Assembly: GCA_017990865.1 (NCBI GenBank)
Contig: JAGNNB010000103.1
Span: 1-8,965, forward strand
DNA length: 8,965 nt
From: Lysobacteraceae bacterium
Lineage (GTDB): Bacteria; Pseudomonadota; Gammaproteobacteria; Xanthomonadales; Xanthomonadaceae
Direction of reading: 5' to 3'
The notes under the pieces are model-generated. The model saw only the letters and a program-made list of their open reading frames with translations. It ran no database searches and had not been told where the DNA came from. Positions 6,383-8,965 of this stretch are shown here, one piece after another. Both the position numbers and the translations under genes were made by a program. Each line of letters opens with the position of its first letter. Positions within the stretch are counted from its first letter, which is position 1.

Positions 6383-8118
6383 TTCCCGAAACGTTCGCCG
6401 AAGAAATCGCCCTGGTTCCATGCCGGTCGCTGCGCCGCATCGCCGATCAAGCGACCGATGCGCGCGTTCAACCGCGCCAGTCGCGAAGCGTCGCCGTACG
6501 CGATCGGCAGGCGCGCGTCGTCGCTGGGGCGATGGTAATGCTCGCGAAGATATTTGCGCAGCGCCATTTTCGGATCGCGCTGGCCGTCGGCCGAAATCAT
6601 GCCGCCGGTCAGATACACCGCCGGCACGCCGGCGCGAATGAACGCGTATTGATCGCTGCGCACGAACACCGCTTCTTCCGGAAACGGGTCGGGCGACAAG
6701 GCCACGCCGATCTCGCTCGCCGCCGCGTCCAACGTCGTCTTGAGGCTGGAATGCTCCACGCCGATCGGCACCGCATCCTTGCTGGGCGCCAGCAGCACCG
6801 GCATGTCCATGTTGATGTTGGCCACGAGGGCGTCGGCGGGCACGGTGGGATGGGTCGCGAACCACTCCGCACCGAGCAGCCCTTTCTCTTCCGCGGTCAC
6901 CGCCACGAACAGCATCGAACGCTTGGGCGCGCCGGCTTTCGCGGTGGACTGCGCGCGCAACTGCGTCGCCGCTTCCAGCAGGATTGCTATGCCCAGCGCG
7001 TTATCGAGCGCGCCGTTGTAGATCGCATCGCCGTCCACCGCGGCGCCGACACCCAGATGATCCAGATGCGCGGAATACGCGACGTAGTCCTTCGCCAGCG
7101 CAGCGTCGGCGCCGGGCAATGCGGCGACCACGTTGCGGGACTCGATCGGTTCGATGCGGGTGCGCCCGCTCAGCGCCAACGTGCCGGGCAAGGCGAAGCC
7201 TTCGAGCGTTCCCTCGCGCGCCGCGGCGAAGAGTTCGGCGGCGGTGCGATCGCCGTCGGCGAAGATCAGATCCGCGGCGGCGGCGCTTACGTGGGCGGTC
7301 GCGCGCAATTGCGGAAACGTGGCGATGCCCTTGCCGTCGGCATCGCGCAGACGCATGCCCGCTTTCTCCCACTGCGCCGCGCTGCGCGCCCAGGGCGCGT
7401 CGGCTTCGTCTTCGGGCGTGTTCACCATCACCGCGCCGATCGCGCCGCGCTCGACCAGGGCGCGGAATTTCTCGCGAGTGGAACTGTAGAACGCACGGCG
7501 GTCGTGATCGAACCGCGCTGGCGCGCCGGGGAACACGATGGCGATCTTGCCCTTGAGGTCGAGACCAGCGAAATCGTCGTGCTTCAGATCGGGCGCGTGC
7601 ACCGCCTGCCCGACGAAGACCGCGGGCGCGTTCAAGGCATGCTCTGCGGCGTCGTAGTTCAAGCCGGGGAGAAACTGTTCGCGGGCGCGCAGCGCGATCT
7701 CGCGGCCGTTGCGTTTCACCGTCAACGCGCCTTCGGCCGCGCGCGTGGCCTTGAGCAACGGAACCGTCTGGAAAAAACCGCCGTTTTCGCCGGCCGGCGT
7801 CAGACCGATCTCGCCGAAGCGCTTGGCCACGTAGTCGGCGGCCAGGTCGTAGCCGCGCGTGCCGGCTTCGCGGCCTTCGAGTTTGTCGTCGGCCAGATAG
7901 GTCACATCGGCGCGGATCCGTCGCGCGCCGTCGACGTCGATCGCGGCGATGTCTTTCGACGTATCGGCCGGCGGCGGCTGGGGCGTCGCGGTCGGCGTCG
8001 GTTCTGTCGGCGCGGGCGTCTCGCGTTCGCAGCCGATCAGCCACAACGGCGCGGACACCGCCAACAGCAGCACGAGCCACCGCTTCCGCAGCAGTGCGAC
8101 GCGAGGCGGCCTACTCAT
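6379..8118 (-). CDS. M28-family zinc peptidase, predicted lipoprotein
   Basis: The 579-aa product starts with a basic n-region and a hydrophobic stretch ending in the lipobox LIGC (Cys30), so it is predicted to be lipidated and held in the envelope. A Pro/Thr linker (31-52) follows. The M28 metal-binding set is complete: H351 (SAHLDHLG), D372 (GALDNALG), E410 and E411 (TAEEKGLLGAEW; general base and zinc ligand), D438 (NINMDMP) and H529 (HYHRPSDD). Residues about 130-320 fit a protease-associated insert domain, as in bacterial aminopeptidases of this type. I infer release of N-terminal amino acids from peptides in the periplasm or outside the cell; specificity is unknown. The ATG at 8118 overlaps the previous gene's stop (ATGA). 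The frame is open upstream to 8418, but that stretch is antisense-like sequence inside the neighbouring gene and has no signal peptide. Confidence 0.93.
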   Translation of the reverse strand: MSRPPRVALLRKRWLVLLLAVSAPLWLIGCERETPAPTEPTPTATPQPPPADTSKDIAAIDVDGARRIRADVTYLADDKLEGREAGTRGYDLAADYVAKRFGEIGLTPAGENGGFFQTVPLLKATRAAEGALTVKRNGREIALRAREQFLPGLNYDAAEHALNAPAVFVGQAVHAPDLKHDDFAGLDLKGKIAIVFPGAPARFDHDRRAFYSSTREKFRALVERGAIGAVMVNTPEDEADAPWARSAAQWEKAGMRLRDADGKGIATFPQLRATAHVSAAAADLIFADGDRTAAELFAAAREGTLEGFALPGTLALSGRTRIEPIESRNVVAALPGADAALAKDYVAYSAHLDHLGVGAAVDGDAIYNGALDNALGIAILLEAATQLRAQSTAKAGAPKRSMLFVAVTAEEKGLLGAEWFATHPTVPADALVANINMDMPVLLAPSKDAVPIGVEHSSLKTTLDAAASEIGVALSPDPFPEEAVFVRSDQYAFIRAGVPAVYLTGGMISADGQRDPKMALRKYLREHYHRPSDDARLPIAYGDASRLARLNARIGRLIGDAAQRPAWNQGDFFGERFGK

Positions 8119-8723
8119 TCCAGCACCCCCGCTCCGATCAGCGCGCCCAAGGCCGCCATGACCCACAGCAGGAAGCCCAAGAGCATCCAGATGTAGTTCG
8201 CGACAGTCAGCCGAGCGTTGCCGAGGCCCTGCGGATCCCCGCAGGCCGCATTGGCGGCCTTCTGCGCTTGCAGCATCGAATACGCCAACGGCAGCAGCAC
8301 TAGAACCGCCAGCCCGTCGGTGTACGGTGAGCCGATGGAACGCGCCGACAGGCGATCCATCACGTTGCTGAGGATGCTGAACACCACGAACGACGTGGCG
8401 TGCGCACCGGGCGACCATCGGTATTTCGCATCCACGCGGCCGAGCCGGAAGTCGATTTCGCGGTTGAGACTATGCGCGAAGAAGATCTGGAAGATCGCGC
8501 GCGGCACCGGCCAGATGTCGAGCTTGTAGCGCCGCTTCTGCAGGGTCCAGTGCCGCCAGAACCAGTACACCGAATACATGCCGAGCGTAGCGAAAAACAG
8601 CAACAGGAATTTCCACGGCGCCACGACATAAAACTGGGCGGTCTCCGCCTCGCTGAGGGGCTCGGCCACGGCGGAGACGGGCGGTGCGTAAAGATTATCG
8701 TGTTCGGCAGCGGTGTCGGACAT
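8115..8723 (-). CDS. Small multi-pass membrane protein, DUF4234-like
   Basis: The 202-aa product has a soluble acidic N-terminus (1-33), then VVAPWKFLLLFFATLGMYSVYWFWRHW (34-59), a helix pattern typical of DUF4234-like membrane proteins in which an aromatic-rich segment ends in YWFWRxW. Further hydrophobic segments lie near 75-84, 108-120, 136-152 and 174-198. The protein has a WPVPRAIFQIFFAHSLNREID stretch, which also recurs in such proteins in my memory. Function is unknown for this group. The ATG at 8723 has no clear Shine-Dalgarno sequence, so the message may be short-leadered or the start slightly different. Its stop overlaps the peptidase start (ATGA). It is the first gene of the three-gene minus-strand group and diverges from the yjdF-like gene. 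Confidence 0.82.
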   Translation of the reverse strand: MSDTAAEHDNLYAPPVSAVAEPLSEAETAQFYVVAPWKFLLLFFATLGMYSVYWFWRHWTLQKRRYKLDIWPVPRAIFQIFFAHSLNREIDFRLGRVDAKYRWSPGAHATSFVVFSILSNVMDRLSARSIGSPYTDGLAVLVLLPLAYSMLQAQKAANAACGDPQGLGNARLTVANYIWMLLGFLLWVMAALGALIGAGVLE

Positions 8724-8799
8724 GCGTTCGGGATCGTTCGGATTCGTCTAAGCATGCCCGAAAGCGGCCCATGGAACCACGCCGGAGCCCGTCGCGAGC

Positions 8800-8812
8800 G
8801 TATCGGCGATAC
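8800..8812. promoter_or_regulatory. Palindrome in the divergent region before the yjdF-like gene
   Basis: GTATCG-G-CGATAC has perfect 6-bp arms about one central base (8806). It lies 30 bp upstream of the plus-strand ATG at 8843 and 77 bp from the minus-strand start at 8723. Its right arm extends into GATACT (8808-8813), a possible -10 element for the plus-strand gene, so a protein bound here would cover that promoter. No regulator is encoded beside it. It could also be chance. Confidence 0.35.
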
Positions 8813-8842
8813 TGGGCGCCGTCCGTATCCCGTGGAGTTCGC

Positions 8843-8965
8843 ATGTCGTCGTCCATCGCAACGCCTCCCGGCGCTTTGGAGCGCAAAGCCCTGCTCGCAT
8901 TCGCGCTGCTGGCGCTCGCGTTGTCGGGCATCGCGCCGAAAGATCGCCTCACCTGGTTTCTGGAA
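8843..8965 (+). CDS. YjdF/DUF2238-type inner membrane protein (5' part only)
   Basis: Forty-one codons are present before the right edge. The ATG is preceded by GGAG at 6 nt spacing, a good ribosome site. After a short polar N-terminus comes a hydrophobic helix (about residues 16-30, ALLAFALLALALSGI), then APKDRLTWFLE. In E. coli YjdF and other DUF2238 proteins the first helix is followed by a similar P-x-D-R-x-T-W-x-L-E motif leading into the next helix, and that match is the basis for the call. The role of the family is not known; it is a multi-pass inner membrane protein. It is transcribed away from the DUF4234-like gene across a 119-bp gap. Confidence 0.75.
   Translation, partial: MSSSIATPPGALERKALLAFALLALALSGIAPKDRLTWFLE

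Noticed and set aside
6364..8196. 610-codon plus-strand frame opposite the M28 peptidase gene
   Set aside because: The minus-strand peptidase has all its metal ligands and a lipobox, so it is the real gene; the opposite frame is an Arg-rich shadow.
8119..8418. N-terminal extension of the M28 peptidase by 100 codons
   Set aside because: The extension has no signal peptide and lies within the upstream membrane-protein gene in another frame. The internal start at 8118 gives a proper lipoprotein signal and an ATGA overlap.

Overview
The window is high-GC DNA, most likely chromosomal, from an aerobic gammaproteobacterium. The best guess is a Lysobacter/Xanthomonas-type member of the Lysobacteraceae. 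This rests on overall protein character, the ccoNOQP operon followed by a small membrane protein, and a phenylalanine hydroxylase gene paired divergently with an Lrp/AsnC regulator. I see no tRNA, rRNA, CRISPR array, insertion sequence, integrase or phage gene.

Layout. (1) Positions 1-3589, minus strand: a cbb3-type cytochrome c oxidase operon read right to left, ccoN-ccoO-ccoQ-ccoP, then the start of a small membrane protein cut by the window edge. A perfect FNR/Anr box (TTGAT-N4-ATCAA) lies 54 bp upstream of ccoN, at the spacing expected of a class II oxygen-controlled promoter. (2) 3590-3821: a compact intergenic region with that promoter, three imperfect 14-bp tandem repeats and a strong 12-bp-stem terminator belonging to phhA. 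(3) 3822-5328: phhA (minus) and an Lrp/AsnC regulator (plus) diverge from a 133-bp region holding two 13-bp palindromes, which are candidate operators. (4) 5267-8723, minus strand: three genes joined by 4-bp ATGA stop/start overlaps. They encode a small multi-pass membrane protein resembling DUF4234 proteins, a lipoprotein M28 zinc peptidase, and an uncharacterised membrane protein with a charged/Pro-Ala-rich tail. The last gene runs 62 bp into the 3' end of the lrp gene on the opposite strand. (5) 8843-8965, plus strand: the first 41 codons of a YjdF/DUF2238-type membrane protein.

How the parts work together. The first block is a high-affinity terminal oxidase made when oxygen is low. It includes catalytic CcoN, cytochromes CcoO and CcoP, the small subunit CcoQ, and a possible assembly partner at the left edge. 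The second block converts phenylalanine to tyrosine, probably under control of the adjacent amino-acid-responsive regulator. The third block is translationally coupled and envelope-associated, and its joint role is not known to me; it is the least understood part of the window. I did not find a clearly new defence or mobile system, and most of the window is ordinary core metabolism.
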